A DNA stretch of 64,000 nucleotides from contig OU452212.1 in the NCBI GenBank assembly GCA_911728435.2, positions 7,632,563-7,696,562 on the forward strand, read 5' to 3'. Shown here in pieces: positions 21,605 through 32,792 of the stretch. The translations under genes and the position numbers were made by a program. The stretch is from Apoderus coryli. Its lineage: Eukaryota > Arthropoda > Insecta > Coleoptera > Attelabidae. Position 1 is the first letter of the stretch; every line of letters begins with the position of its first letter. Under the pieces are notes generated by a model that was not told where the DNA came from, did not search any database, and saw only the letters and a program-made list of their open reading frames with translations.

Positions 21605-22740
21605 TTAACTAGTTGGATTTAGGTCCTTGACGACGTTTCGACTATTTATTAAGTCATCTTCACAGATAATGAACCATTTTGTTCTTCCTTATCATTAACG
21701 TTATTAAAAGGACGTATACATAATACGAGTTCAAAATTATGGCTTAAATCGTATTATTTATACGTCCTTTTAATAACGTTAGCTTGTCATTAAAGTTATG
21801 AAAAGGACGTACACATAATACGAGTTAAAAATGATGGCTTAAATTTTGGAAATCAAAACGTTACGTTACATTTTACTGTTTTGATTTCCAAAATTTAAGC
21901 CATCATTTCTAAATTGTATTCTGTATACGTCCTTTTAATAACGTTAACTTGTCATTAAAGTTATTAAAAGGACGTAGACATAATACGATGTAAAAATTAT
22001 GGCTTTAAATCGAATTATGTATACGTCCATTTAATAACGTTAACTTGTCATTTAAGTTATTAAAAGGACGTATACATAATACGTTTTAAAAATGATGGCT
22101 TAAAGTTTGGATATCAAAACGTAACATTAATGTTTTTGTCTTTTGATTTCCAAAATTTAAGCCATCATTTCTAAAGCGTATTCTGTATACGTCCTTTTAA
22201 TAACGTTAACTTGTCATTAAAGTTATTAAAGGGACGTATACATGATACGTTTTAAAAATGATTGCTTAAATTTTGGAAATCAAAATGTTACATTAATGTT
22301 TTACTGTTTTGATTTCCAAGATTTAAGCCATCATTTCTAAATTGTATTATGTATACGTCCTTTTAATAACGTTAACTTGTCATTAAAGTTATTAAAGGGA
22401 CGTATACATAATACGATTTAAGCCATCATTTCTAAATCGTATTATGTATACGTCCTTTTAATAACGTTAACTTGTCATTAAACTTATTAAAAGGACGTAT
22501 ACATAATACGATTTAAGCCATTATTTCTAAATCGTATTATGTATACTTACGTCCTTTTAATCACGTTAACTTGTCATTAAAGTTATTAAAAGGACGTATA
22601 AATAATACGATTTGAATATGATGGCTTAAATCGTATTATGTGTACGTCCTTTTAATACCGTTAATGACAAGGAAAAAAGTGGATCATTGTTTGTGAAGAT
22701 GATTTCATAAAAAAGAACGACCTAAATCCAAGTAGTTGAA
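21605..22740. repeat. Alternating palindromic array with inverted termini
   Basis: About eight copies of ttattaaaaggacgtatacat alternate with about eight inverted copies, so adjacent units form hairpins. Spacers are variants of gatggcttaaat and ttttgatttccaaaattt. The outer ends are inverted relatives: actagttggatttaggtcc (21609) against the inverse of ggacctaaatccaagtagtt-like sequence (22717-22738), each followed inward by a cttcaca-containing block. No coding sequence. Total 1.14 kb. Confidence 0.85.
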
Positions 22741-22848
22741 AATCCTTTTTATTTTTGTCATCTAAAGAGAAAACGTATTCACTGACTTTTGTAGGAGAGT
22801 ATCTAGTCATCTAAGACCAATCTATGTTTTGTAACTCATCGCGTAGAG

Positions 22849-23325
22849 CAGAGGTCTCCAAACTTTGAAGCCTTAGGGCGCTTTTTTGAACTTCGAGCAG
22901 AGATCGACATTTTCTTTAATAATGAGCATCACCCTTTTGCCGACTTAGAAAATAGTGAATGTAGATACTTAAGTTAAGTTTTCTGCGTCATAATTTCTGT
23001 TGTTAAGTTTCAACGAAAAATAATCTTTAGTGACGAGGCACATCTTTATCTCTGGTTGAGTCGAGTAACTTCGGTAAGATGCAGACTTCCTGAAGTTGGA
23101 GTGTAGAAAATCCATGGGAGATTTACCAGATCGGATCCCTTCCAAAAAAGTGACGATATAGTCCAAATTTGATCGAAAACGCAGAAACAGACAACTTGAG
23201 AGCGATGAGAACATCTCTCTGAGGCTTTGCGAAATTGGAAGTTGCCGCATAAAATGTAAATCTCAGGGTTCAGTCAGTGGCAATTTTGTGACAAGGTTTG
23301 CGGCTCGAGGGTCGCTCTGTTTAGC
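22849..23325. mobile_element. Possible decayed hAT element
   Basis: The left end CAGAGGTCTCCAAACTTTG and the right end, inverse CAGAGCGACCC, begin with the CAGAG typical of hAT TIRs. The 8-bp flanks do not match (gcgtagag against tttagcca). The frame at 22969-23250 (-) is not a recognisable transposase. Weak call. Confidence 0.3.
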
Positions 23326-23329
23326 CATC

Positions 23330-26300
23330 TTAGAGTTCACAACATAAATCCCTAAATTCGAATAGTTCATACTCGTTAGCGAGTGAATACTGATGATGAA
23401 ACTTTTATTTTAGAGAAAACGGATATCCGAACAATATCCAAGACCAAAGGGAAGTTTTACTCTAAAACTATGAAAATCTTTACGTTCCAAAATAGCCCTT
23501 AAGCGTCTTAGCTCTATTTATTAATAACGCAATTCCGTAGAGGTGCGACTCCTCAGAACATTCATCACCTATATACATAACTAAAGGCCCATTATTATAA
23601 ATGTGTGCGGATGCCCAATCAACCATCAATTTCTCATGTACAAACAGCCGTGATTAGATATGATTAACGATCTGGCTGCATATGGAAATATATTATGTAG
23701 GTACGTCACAAATCTTAATATGTGCATTAATATGTCACCGGGAGAACGCGGAATCAATTTATTTCCCACCTTTTCAACAAATATACATGAGATGTGTATG
23801 CCTTGGTATGTAAAAGGAAAATCGGATTATCATTTCGAGTCGAGGGGAGGAAAATTTATAATGTAGATGAGGTGAACGCGTATTTGATTATTATTATGAA
23901 ATTCTTTGAAATTATTGTGAAGAAAGCATCTACATATATCACGATGAAAGTTCCTTAAGGACATTATTTTCCAAGAAATAAATATGCTGGTAAGCCTTCC
24001 TAGTACCTAATACTTAAACATATAATTTATATGTCACAACACTGTTCACAACTATTCACTCTTTACTTCATGACTGATTGTCTGTCCTTCTTATACGTTG
24101 GCTATTTATATGGTTTTTCTCCTTTCTCGAACGCTTTTTTTCAAGAAATGCTATAACTCACGAATCAATAGTCAGATTGCTGTCAAATTTATACACGTAT
24201 CGTTTGAAGGTTAGTACTAAATAAAAATTATATGGAAAAAATTCTAGTAACGCCATCTATGTGTCATTTTACGGACTAATTGAATGACCTAAAAAGTAAT
24301 GTTTTGAATAGACATAGGTATGACAAGTTATTGATTTTTTACAGCACCATCTAAAACAACTTGAATATTGTATAAATTTAACCAGGCGAATCCTGTTACG
24401 AAAAAAGAAATTCTAAACTAAAAATTTTAAATCTTTTTAGGGCGAATATCACATCACTGCAAAAACTGACGTTTTAATTCCACATATCGGATCAGACGCT
24501 CTTGATTAAAATTCGAGTTTGGTTGTACGTTGTCAATACAATGGACTTCCGTTTCCACCGCACCCCCAGTTTGTTAGGGATCCCCCTATTGTGGCCCCAT
24601 AACGGTATATAAAACATAATATACACACTGATATAGGAAGAGTGAGAGAGCTAAATAGATTGTCCGTCTAATCAAGATCAGTTCTTTGTCAATAACGTTT
24701 GGTAGGTATATTATGTGTATGTCTGTTTTGTATTGTAGAGTCTGATAGTCTGTGATTGATTGAATGTAAAATTGAGTTTTCCATCGATGAGAAAATAAGA
24801 AGAATAAAAGTTTTCACGGTGAACTTTGGATATGTTTCCAGTGCTTATAAATTTGGTTCTTATTTTAATTACAGAGCCCAACAAAAACTCTCTTCCTTTG
24901 TGAAATTCTAAGAGAAGTTTCATGTGAGATGCACCCTACCAAATTAAACAATCCCCAGATTTAAACAGGGCTTAATTTAAGCTCAATTGGTTGGAGTGTT
25001 TAGGCCCAATTGTGGAAGAATACAGACAGACATACTTTCGTCTGCAAATGGTCTTAATCGTCTCAGGCGACTTTAAAGTGGTCATATCCCCCTGTATCCC
25101 AATTTTTTTACCGCGTGCACAATACCTACTTTCCGTAAGAGTCGGGAAAGTCAAAAATTGATCTAATTTGCTCAGTTCAGTTGAAGGCCATTTATTTGGG
25201 AATATTAAGCCAACCCAGCCCAACCTAGCCGTGGTTTTTGACTGTGAATTTGTGATTGTTCCTCAGATTAAGAGCGTGGACCAATCGCATGTAATTGTTA
25301 CTAACTCTCTCGATTTAACCATAGCTCAAAGTTCACTTGTCGGAAGTTGCAGAGAAGACCCCAAAAAAGAGAGTTTTGTGGTTAGAGAACCTGGCGAAGC
25401 ATTGGGACACATATGTGCTCCAACGCGGGGAGACTTCATGGTCTGAGCCACCAAGTCTCCAACAACTCTCTTCAAACTTTATTACACAAAAGCGCAAATC
25501 AAAATCCCCCCGTAACTTCCAATAATATTTATAACTTTACTTTTTTCCACTCTTTCGAATATCGACCAATCAAATTGTCTATTCTTAGCGTCGGTCGTAC
25601 CGTTTTTGTTGAATCAGCAATTTGTCTATTCCGTAGTGACAATACCGATGACCTTTTATAAACTTTAATGAACTTTTAAAAATTATTAATCAGCGTAAAA
25701 TACCTAGTTCGACCGGATGCAATATTTACAATCTGAAATAACAAACTGATATCTAGAATCATCTTCAGAGACGAAAGACAATATCTGTTGAAGATTTTTG
25801 GCAATGCAAAACGGAAATTGACCGAAAAAAACCATGAAGAAGACTTTTTTAAATTTGGAAAGTGTAGAATGATAAAAGCAGTGTTTTGTACGTGGAATAT
25901 TTAATTCACACCAAATTAATTTAATAGGAAAAGGGAAGAAAGTGGTTAAATAAACATTTTCCATTCCACATTACTCCCATGAGAGACACACTCCTAGCGC
26001 TAATCCAAATGAAAGCCTTTCATTGTACCAACGGCTTTAAAGTTGTTTTGAGTGTGAGAATGAATGTGTTTTCACGGAACACACAACAAATAGAGGGACT
26101 CGTTCTGATTAAATTGAAAAAAACTATATAAGCGAATTTTGTTTATATATATAAAAATATATAATTTAACCATTGCTTCTCACTTAAAGCCTAAGATTAG
26201 CACTTCGAAACAAACGGTTGTAGAGGCATGAAAGCAACCTTGAAACTGGGCACGACTACCCAAGTAACATGGTTAGTGTTAAAAACATTCTTCAACATAC

Positions 26301-27160
26301 CAAGAATATTTTCGAATAATTCTTTTAAAAATGTGATGATGTTATTCGACTGCGCCAATTCTGTCGAATTTGACAAATGCCGATATGACCGAGCTAGAGG
26401 TTTTGAGACGTCAAAACGCCTCGAGAATAGCAATGTTTTGTAATGATTTCAATATGCCGCAACCGTTCTGCCACTTAAAATACCAAAAACCATTTTTCCA
26501 CTGTGTAGACAAGGTATCGATGATAGATGTCGCACTAAACAATATACATACAATTGCATATATGGCTGATAGCAGCGTATTGTTGATATGCCATTGTATC
26601 ATACCTGAATAATACTGGACACACTCAATCCATTGATACACTTATGGCAGCCAACAATACACACTGTATAGATTAACTATTCGGTAAACGATCCAGCTAT
26701 TATATCAGTTGATTGTTGCTGTTGCTGCTCGTAATAACTATTGTTAGCTGAGGATTGTTGTGTATATGGAATTTATGATAGGTGTGACGTTTTTTAAGAT
26801 TTAACTGCAAAATAACAGGATAGGTTTAGTGAAATTATGCACTAATTAAATAAGAACAAGATAAAGTCCGGTGTTTAGCCTCAAATCTTACATTAACACA
26901 CCTCAACTTAGCATCTCTTTCAGCCTTTATCAATCAATGACTCGAAATACGCAGAGTATATGCCTTCTGTTCATGGCGCAGTCTCCATGACTCTATTTCA
27001 AACACCTGTACTAAAACAGACATTGTGAAATGTTTGTCTTGAGACAATTTCACCATTAACAAGAATAAACCAACCATATCAAGTAGCCTGGGCTCGAGAA
27101 GTTTAGAAATACGCAATCGCGCACATAGGAAGCAAGGCATGTACGAATTAAAGAAGTTTC
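23330..27160. other. No gene seen; repeat pieces only
   Basis: Holds second copies of two dispersed repeats (23998-24145 matching 18745; 25540-25727 matching 13420) and the ctagtaacgccatctatg piece at 24243. Several 70-90-codon frames (25168-25661, 26197-26641) overlap on both strands and show no domain. Confidence 0.5.
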
Positions 27161-27165
27161 ATACA

Positions 27166-27243
27166 GGTGCCACGATAGTTTAATTGGTTAAAACACCTGA
27201 CCGGATATCGGGAGATGTGGGTTCAAATACCACTAGTGTCACG
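27166..27243 (+). tRNA. tRNA-like sequence or tRNA-derived SINE head
   Basis: Box A-like TAGTTTAATTGG and box B-like GGTTCAAAT are properly spaced. GTGCCAC pairs with GTGTCAC with one mismatch. An anticodon stem CCTGA/TCGGG encloses CCGGATA, but U33 is replaced by C and the T stem has an A-G clash. A Pol III-style T7 follows. It is flanked by an 11-bp inverted repeat (tacgaattaaa at 27140; its inverse after the T run). More likely a pseudogene or SINE head than a working tRNA. Confidence 0.5.
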
Positions 27244-27729
27244 AGATTTTTTTAATTCGTACAAGTTAAGTTTATTTCATTTTATTTTTATAAATAAATA
27301 TATATTTTAAAATCTTACTCAAATTCGCAATGACACCTTAAAATCTGTTCTAAACCTCTAACAAAAGATTTTGTGCTCACAAACAACAACAAAGACAGAG
27401 GGGGTTTGTACTGTGCCGTGCTCCATATGTCGCAGGCTGATTCTCGATATTTGACGCCTCTTACTCTCATTTAATCGAAAACTTAACCCCTATTCACATT
27501 ATTATTATTATTATTGGAAACGTGGGGGTGGGACATTTAGAAAAGGGTGAGAATGGAGTCTATTGTCATATCAAAGTCTGTGTTTTAATTCCTTACATTT
27601 AAATTGACGCATTTGGGGTTATAGTGATCGATTTTGCATATTAAGACTAATAAGATGCTTCTGATATTATAAACTAACAACAAATTTTACTCACTTAGTC
27701 ACTTCATTATTTTCAGAAAAGAATACGCT

Positions 27730-28075
27730 TGCTTTGCACATGTAAATCTTGATGCTTAAACTCCCAACATGTTCCGCTCGTGTCGTATACCGGCCGTGTC
27801 TGATAAAGTGACTGCAAAAAGTTTCATCCACTTGAAGTTTTATTAAAAATTATGTACCCTGTACATTCACGTAGTTTGTGTAGAGATTGCTCTGCCCACT
27901 TTTGACCTCTGTTAAATATGCGAACTGCCTCGGCGTGACTGACTCTATCCATATCCTGAGAATCCCCTGGATCTTGATCCTGTTTGGTTCCTGAATCATT
28001 AGAAATTGCAGTACAATTTTCATTATGTTCAACGAAGTCATCTTTGTTCCATTCTTCGATATCCGCACGTTAGAA
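27730..28075 (-). pseudogene. Possible pogo/Tigger-like transposase tail
   Basis: One minus-strand frame reads IEEWNKDDFVEHNENCTAIS, an acidic Gln/Asp stretch, then VSHAEAVRIFNRGQKWAEQS. The acidic linker followed by an S/THxEAL-like helix resembles the C-terminus of pogo/Tigger-type DDE transposases. No catalytic part is present, so this rests on a weak pattern only. A further protein-like stretch, FPEKLYEKPLATLRQELLRL, lies at 28130-28250 (-). Confidence 0.3.
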
Positions 28076-28259
28076 GTTTTGACCTGGATCAATTTTATCT
28101 AATAAATTGAGGTACAAGTCTATTCAGACGTAGCAATTCTTGACGAAGAGTTGCCAAAGGTTTTTCGTACAGTTTTTCTGGAAAATATTTTGCTATCTCT
28201 TCTAAAATTATAGAGGCGAGATAGGTTTGGCATTCACGTTTAGGATCTTCACGTCATCA

Positions 28260-29576
28260 AGATTCTACTGAATGTATGTATTCTGCGTACACAATGCCAT
28301 TAGCGCTGCTACGTGCAGGTATAGCAAACGAAGAAATGCTGCAGAAACCAACATATCTTGGATTTAGTATTCCAAAATTCATTACTACATTTATCCAAAA
28401 ACAGTCTTGAAATAAAAGCTCAAGTATCAACTTCATCTAAAAAGAACCCAACTATATTCATATCCGTATGGAATGAAAATCACCTGAAAGCATCCAGAAA
28501 ATGAGCTTTGTTCTTTTTAATCCATAGAGGAAGCAAGTCGTAAAACAACGAAGCAAGCGAGTTTTTTTTTGTGTGAAAAAGAAACTAGAAAAAAAGCTCT
28601 GACTATTGTGGAGGAGCGTTCTCGCACTCTAGAGACTCAACCGGTGTAAAAGAATGGAAAATGCGGCTGCTATTTTCGAGTAAAGAATGCACACATAGGC
28701 ATTCGTCTCCCGTTATATTTTTTCCTCTTTTTATTATTATTATTACTTTTTTATATGCACTCTTTCTCAGTTCTAATGGAAAATTATTCTCGATGAATAT
28801 GTCTGTGACAATATCTTTTCTGTTAGAGTGTTTTTCAGCATAATAGAACGTGTTTTGCAGAAAACATTATGCAGCGTTTACGAGGGCGTTAGGACTCGTC
28901 TGAAAAATTCCTTAAACTAAAGGAGAAAACAGCTAAAACCCTTGTGCCGCAAATCTGCCAGAAAAAATCAGGTATTTTTAAAATAACGAAAACCGAAGTA
29001 GTACAATTGTTATCAAAATATGTATTTTCCATATTTTTTTATTTTTAAAAATCATTAGGAAAGGTTGGGTTGGGTTTAGATCAAGCAATTCATTTAGAAA
29101 CTTTTCTTTTTTCAGAAAAGAAACCCTGGACTAATTCCATAAAGAAATGGAGCTCTAAAGATGCCTAAATCAATATATGGCTCTGTGCTCTGATCTGAAA
29201 GTTTAGCAGCCCCCCTGAGAAGCACACAACAAATAATTCAAAGTGATTAATTCTTAGCGTGAGACTTTGCAGTTTATCTGTTCTTATTGAGGCTCTCTAA
29301 AGCAAAAGAAACCATTGTTGACCCTGTTATACATCTATTGCTATTTTTAATTACATAAAAGTTTATACAGACATTAAAGCTGACCATAAAAATTGTTTTT
29401 ATGGGTTTTTTTCCTGATTGATTAATCTATGGATAAATACACAACCAGTTTTATTATTGGAGAATATTGTTTGATGGCTTTTACGCTATTAAGTGGATTT
29501 GTTTGCTTAGTATTATTACTTTTGTATAGTAAACAATGCAAAAATGCTTAAGTATTCTACAAAGTTTTGTTGACGA
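28260..29576. other. No gene seen
   Basis: AT-rich. A 60-codon hydrophobic frame at 28661-28843 is probably chance in a T-rich stretch. Confidence 0.45.
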
Positions 29577-29747
29577 GGGTTGCCTTTTATATTTCGGGAT
29601 TTGGCAACTCTGATGTTGCAATCTGGCAACTGACAGCTCTATCGTAAACTTGGACATTTCTGAGGTTATACTTACTCAGAACGTTTTGACATACGAGCGT
29701 TATTTGTGTTGTTTACAGTAACTTAAAAGATTCATCTCGGCTCAAAA

Positions 29748-30103
29748 ATGGAATTAAATCGTGAACATTTTCGTGCGATTATTTTTTACAACTTTCCACG
29801 TGGATTTACTCAGCAACTGTGCATGGATGAACTTAATTCAATATTTGGCGATGAAGCTCCATCAAGGACCAGTGTTTATCGATGGTATGGTGAATTCAAT
29901 CGTGGTCGTAGTTCACTCCAAGACGATTTTCGTGAAGGTCGTCCAAAATCAGTTGTTGTTCCGAAAACCATTGATGCTGTGCGCGAACTGATATTGCAAG
30001 ATCGTCATCTGACCTATCAAGAGATTGAGACAACCTTAGGCATTAGTGGGACCAGCATACATTCAATATTGCGTAAACATTTGACTGTCAAAAAAATTTG
30101 TTC
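29748..30103 (+). pseudogene. Mariner transposase, N-terminal part (copy C)
   Basis: Best-preserved N-terminus of this subfamily. It starts ATGGAATTAAATCG and has a first helix-turn-helix with TQQLCMDELNSIFGDEAPSR and YRWYGEFNRGRSSLQDDF, then a second with RHLTYQEIETTLGISGTSIH. The frame breaks at the insertion point after LTVKKICS. Together with 30786-31397 it would make a normal-length mariner enzyme of about 340 residues, so it shows what copies A and B lost. Confidence 0.85.
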
Positions 30104-30106
30104 GGT

Positions 30107-30319
30107 TGGGTTGCGATGGGATAACAACAACACGAACTTGCTAGAATAGGAGATTCGTTGCACATAACTTTGGCCTACAACACTATGATAGAAAGTGGGC
30201 CAAAGAAAATTCCAGTCTGTTCTAGTCCTATGATTCGATATTAAGATAGATGTTTCGTGAGCGTTAAGAGCATCTCCTGTCACTTGAATTTCGCAACCAC
30301 ATAGAAATTGTAAAAGAGC
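30107..30319 (-). pseudogene. AGPAT/LCLAT1-like acyltransferase exon fragment
   Basis: Seen: after acceptor-like ttattttcag (30320) the minus strand reads ALLQFLCGCEIQVTGDALNA, then SILISNHRTRTDWNFLWPTF and YHSVVG. Known: NHxxxxD followed by W is catalytic motif I of 1-acyl-glycerol-3-phosphate acyltransferases, and NHRTRxDW with xFLW is the lysocardiolipin acyltransferase 1 / AGPAT3-5 form, membrane enzymes that reacylate phospholipids. The His and Asp are intact. After YHSVVG only KFVL resembles the family, then the sequence meets mariner DNA. Inferred: a captured genomic exon with its 3' splice site, not a processed cDNA. The frame 30340-30530 (-) upstream is not recognised. Confidence 0.7.
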
Positions 30320-30785
30320 CTGAAAATAAATAAAATCTTCAAAGTCAACTGCACATAATTTTTTAGGAAAAGTGAAATTAGCCGAGGAAGTATTAAAGGT
30401 AACTTGATCATCACCATCAACCTGGACTTGCTAGGTTCAGGTTTCCCTTGAATAAAGGAAAAATTAAAATCAGAAGATGCGAGAGCGGAGGTTGAGGAAT
30501 TTGTTGCATCTTCAAGTCTTTTGAACTTATTGGCCAAGGGAGATATTATGAAGGATATGGATAGCTATGTATAGACTCATGACTCAGTCAGAATAATCGC
30601 CGGCGAATGAAATGTGGTAGTTTTCGACTCTGTTTGTTTTTACCGACGGTATAGACAGCCTAATTGTTGAATAATGAGGCCGACACGTCCCTTGGATATT
30701 CCAATATTGTTACGCTGTTGGATGATAATCAAAGGGTTTGCGATTGTTCTACGGTTGACTTATTCACATCGTTACGATAAGCAGT
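30107..30785. mobile_element. Insertion in mariner C carrying a gene fragment
   Basis: GTTGG occurs at both junctions (30104-30112 region and 30785-30790), a possible 5-bp target duplication. Neither end shows TIRs, a poly(A) tail or Helitron-type CTRR. It contains an acyltransferase exon fragment on the minus strand with its upstream intron-like sequence. Mechanism unknown; it could be repair filler DNA or an unrecognised transposon. Confidence 0.55.
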
Positions 30786-31397
30786 TGGATCCCACACAAT
30801 TTGTCAATCGCTCAAAAAAAGCTTCGTGTCGATTGGTCGAAAGAAATGCTCAAAAAATACGATCGCGGTGCTTCAAAACACGTCTATGACATCGTGGATT
30901 TACGCGTATGAGCCTGAAAGTAAACAGCAGTCGACTGTATGGGTTTTTCAAGATGAGCCAAATCCAACAAAAGTTGTTCGCGCACAAAGCACTTCCAAGC
31001 AAATGGTCGCCTGTTTTTTCGGAAAAACTGGACATGTCGCAACCGTACCACTATAACAACGCAGAACAGTCAATTCTGCGTGGTACACAACCATTTGTTT
31101 GCCAGTAGCCTTCCAAGAAATCAGGAAAACCAACCGCCGAAGACGGATCACTCTTCACCACGACAATGCGAGCTCTCACACATCGGCTCAAACAACTGCA
31201 TTTTTGAGAACCCAAAACATCGATTTGATGAGTCATCCGCCGTATAGTCCTGACTTGGCACCGAATGACTTCTTTTTATTCCCGTACGTATAAAACAAAC
31301 TGAGAGGTCAACGTTTTTCGACACCTGAAGAAGCGGTTGCTGCATTCTGAATGCATGTTTTGGAGATACCTCAATCAGAGTGGCAAAAGTGCTTCGA
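30786..31397 (+). pseudogene. Mariner transposase, C-terminal part (copy C)
   Basis: Continues with NLSIAQKK-like sequence in several frames. A deletion at about 30893 removes the DESW segment carrying the first catalytic Asp. A stop (TAA at 31053, where copies A and B have a sense codon) interrupts CFFGKTGHVATVPL. HHDNASSHTSAQTTAFL and HPPYSPDLAPNDFFLFPYV are intact at 31099-31293. Non-functional even without the insertions. Confidence 0.8.
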
Positions 31398-31608
31398 GCA
31401 TGCAATCGGCAATCGTTTTATGATACGCTCCTGGATTCTGAGCCGCCATATGCAAGAACCATCCCGGACAACTATTAAAATGCATTATGCTCCTTCCTTT
31501 TTCTACTTTATTCATTGATACACAGAGTTTTATTTATAGGCAAATGAAAATGGGCTGAACAATATCTTATCTTATGTGTGATGTAGTAAAATGAAAATAC
31601 CAAATGTA

Positions 31609-32587
31609 CGAGGCATGTTTTTTAAGTAAGTACCGTTTTGAAATTAAAAAAAGACGTGCAAAGATATCGCAATAATTTTATTTTTACATGAAAGCCTGTA
31701 CCTTAGTCTACTTTTCTACATAATTTCCGTGAATATTGAGGCAATTGTCATAACGTGGCACCAGTTTTTGAATACCCTCCTCATAAAATTCTCCTCCTGA
31801 CCACTGTATCACAAATGTTTTGACTTCGTTATCGTCTTGAAGACGCTGACCACCCAGGTGTTTCTTCAAGTGCAGGAACAAATGGTAGTCGCTGGGCGCC
31901 AGATCAGGGCTGTATGGAGGATGATCTAGAGTTTCCCATTTAAAAGATTTGATGAGATCTTTGGTCCGATTAGCCACATGTGGACGGGTATTGTCATGCA
32001 GCAAAACGATACCCGTACTCAACTTGCCACGTCTTTTGTTCTGGATTGCACGACACAGATTGTTCAATGTCTCACAATAAGACGCTGCATTGATTGTCTC
32101 ATTACGAGGCAGAAACTCCACTAGCAATACTCCTTTTCTGTCCCAAAAAACTGTGCACATGATTTTCCGGGCAGAAATTGTTTGCTTAAACTTCACTCTT
32201 TTGGGTGATGATGAATGTCGCCATTCCATGGATTGTTGTTTCGATTCTGGTGTGACGTAGGCCACCCATGTTTCGTCACCACTAACAATTTGGTCTTCAC
32301 CTTCATTGTGGTACCGCTCAAGGAAAGCCAATGCACTGCCTAAACGTTGGGTTTTGTGCAAATGCGTCAACATTTTTGGAACAAACAAGTCAGGCGGCAG
32401 AATTTTATGAGGAGGGTATTCAAAAACTGGTGCCACGTTATGACAAGTGCCTCAATATTCACGGAAATTATGTAGAAAAGTAGATTAAGGTACAGGCTTT
32501 CATGTAAAAATAAAATTATTGCGATATCTTTGCACGTCTTTTTTGAATTCCAAAACGGTACTTACTTAAAAAACATGCCTCTAAATA
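31609..32587 (-). mobile_element. Foldback mariner with about 190-bp inverted arms
   Basis: Both ends carry gaggcatgttttttaagtaa as inverted repeats beside TA (left flank ...atgTA, right flank aaaTA). Similarity continues as an inverted copy for about 190 bp (31609-31800 against 32394-32587) with few differences. Each arm is the 3' end of a mariner: TIR, 3' UTR and the last about 35 codons. The 5' TIR and N-terminal coding region have been replaced by an inverted copy of the 3' end. Confidence 0.85.
31708..32436 (-). CDS. Mariner D,D34D transposase lacking its N-terminus
   Basis: A 242-codon frame without stops. Its first about 15 residues (MAPVFEYPPHKILP) are encoded by the inverted arm, antisense to its own C-terminus. 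Real transposase follows: SGDETWVAYVTPES (first Asp), VLLHDNTRPHVAN (second Asp) and HPPYSPDLAPSDYHLFLHLK (third Asp, 34 residues later), ending NIHGNYVEK. Both DNA-binding helix-turn-helix domains are missing, so it cannot bind its TIRs in the normal way, yet the catalytic core is intact. Different subfamily from copies A-C. Confidence 0.8.
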   Translation of the reverse strand: MAPVFEYPPHKILPPDLFVPKMLTHLHKTQRLGSALAFLERYHNEGEDQIVSGDETWVAYVTPESKQQSMEWRHSSSPKRVKFKQTISARKIMCTVFWDRKGVLLVEFLPRNETINAASYCETLNNLCRAIQNKRRGKLSTGIVLLHDNTRPHVANRTKDLIKSFKWETLDHPPYSPDLAPSDYHLFLHLKKHLGGQRLQDDNEVKTFVIQWSGGEFYEEGIQKLVPRYDNCLNIHGNYVEK

Positions 32588-32792
32588 CCTATACAATCGT
32601 ATTAACTCGCTGTTTACAATCAGAGAAGGGATAATGTATTTTCTTGTACTTACCTCACCAAAAACGTTCAAACGCATGCAAAAGTGTATAGATCTTCATG
32701 GGGACTATTTTGAAAAACAATAAAGTGATTTTCGATGATTCATATTTGTTTTTGTTCTCTAATTTTGAAATATAAAAGGCAACCCTGGTAAA

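Larger units (their letters stand above)
31398..32661. mobile_element. Second insertion in mariner C
   Basis: Interrupts copy C between TGCTTCGA and TTCAAACGCATGC. It holds about 210 bp of unrecognised sequence, the foldback mariner (31609-32587), and about 75 bp more. No TIRs of its own are visible, so the flanking pieces may be an older insertion into which the second mariner jumped. Confidence 0.55.
29577..32792 (+). mobile_element. Mariner element, copy C, with two nested insertions
   Basis: The outer ends match: agggttgccttttatatttc at 29577 and the inverse tgaaatataaaaggcaaccc at 32768-32791. Mariner sequence occupies 29577-30103, 30786-31397 and 32662-32792, about 1.27 kb in all. The first gap holds a 0.68-kb insertion with a cellular gene fragment, the second a 1.26-kb insertion with another mariner. 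The flanking TA rule cannot be confirmed on the left (ttgacg|agggttg); the right flank is ggTA. Confidence 0.85.

Noticed and set aside
23390..23405. CTGATGATGAAAC
   Set aside because: No room for stem II and no NUH triplet with stem I; chance or too decayed.
25168..25661. Overlapping plus-strand frames of 60-90 codons
   Set aside because: They overlap a dispersed non-coding repeat and show no domain.
30340..30537. Minus-strand frame upstream of the acyltransferase exon as part of the same protein
   Set aside because: It precedes an apparent splice acceptor and has no acyltransferase similarity; more likely intron or unrelated sequence.
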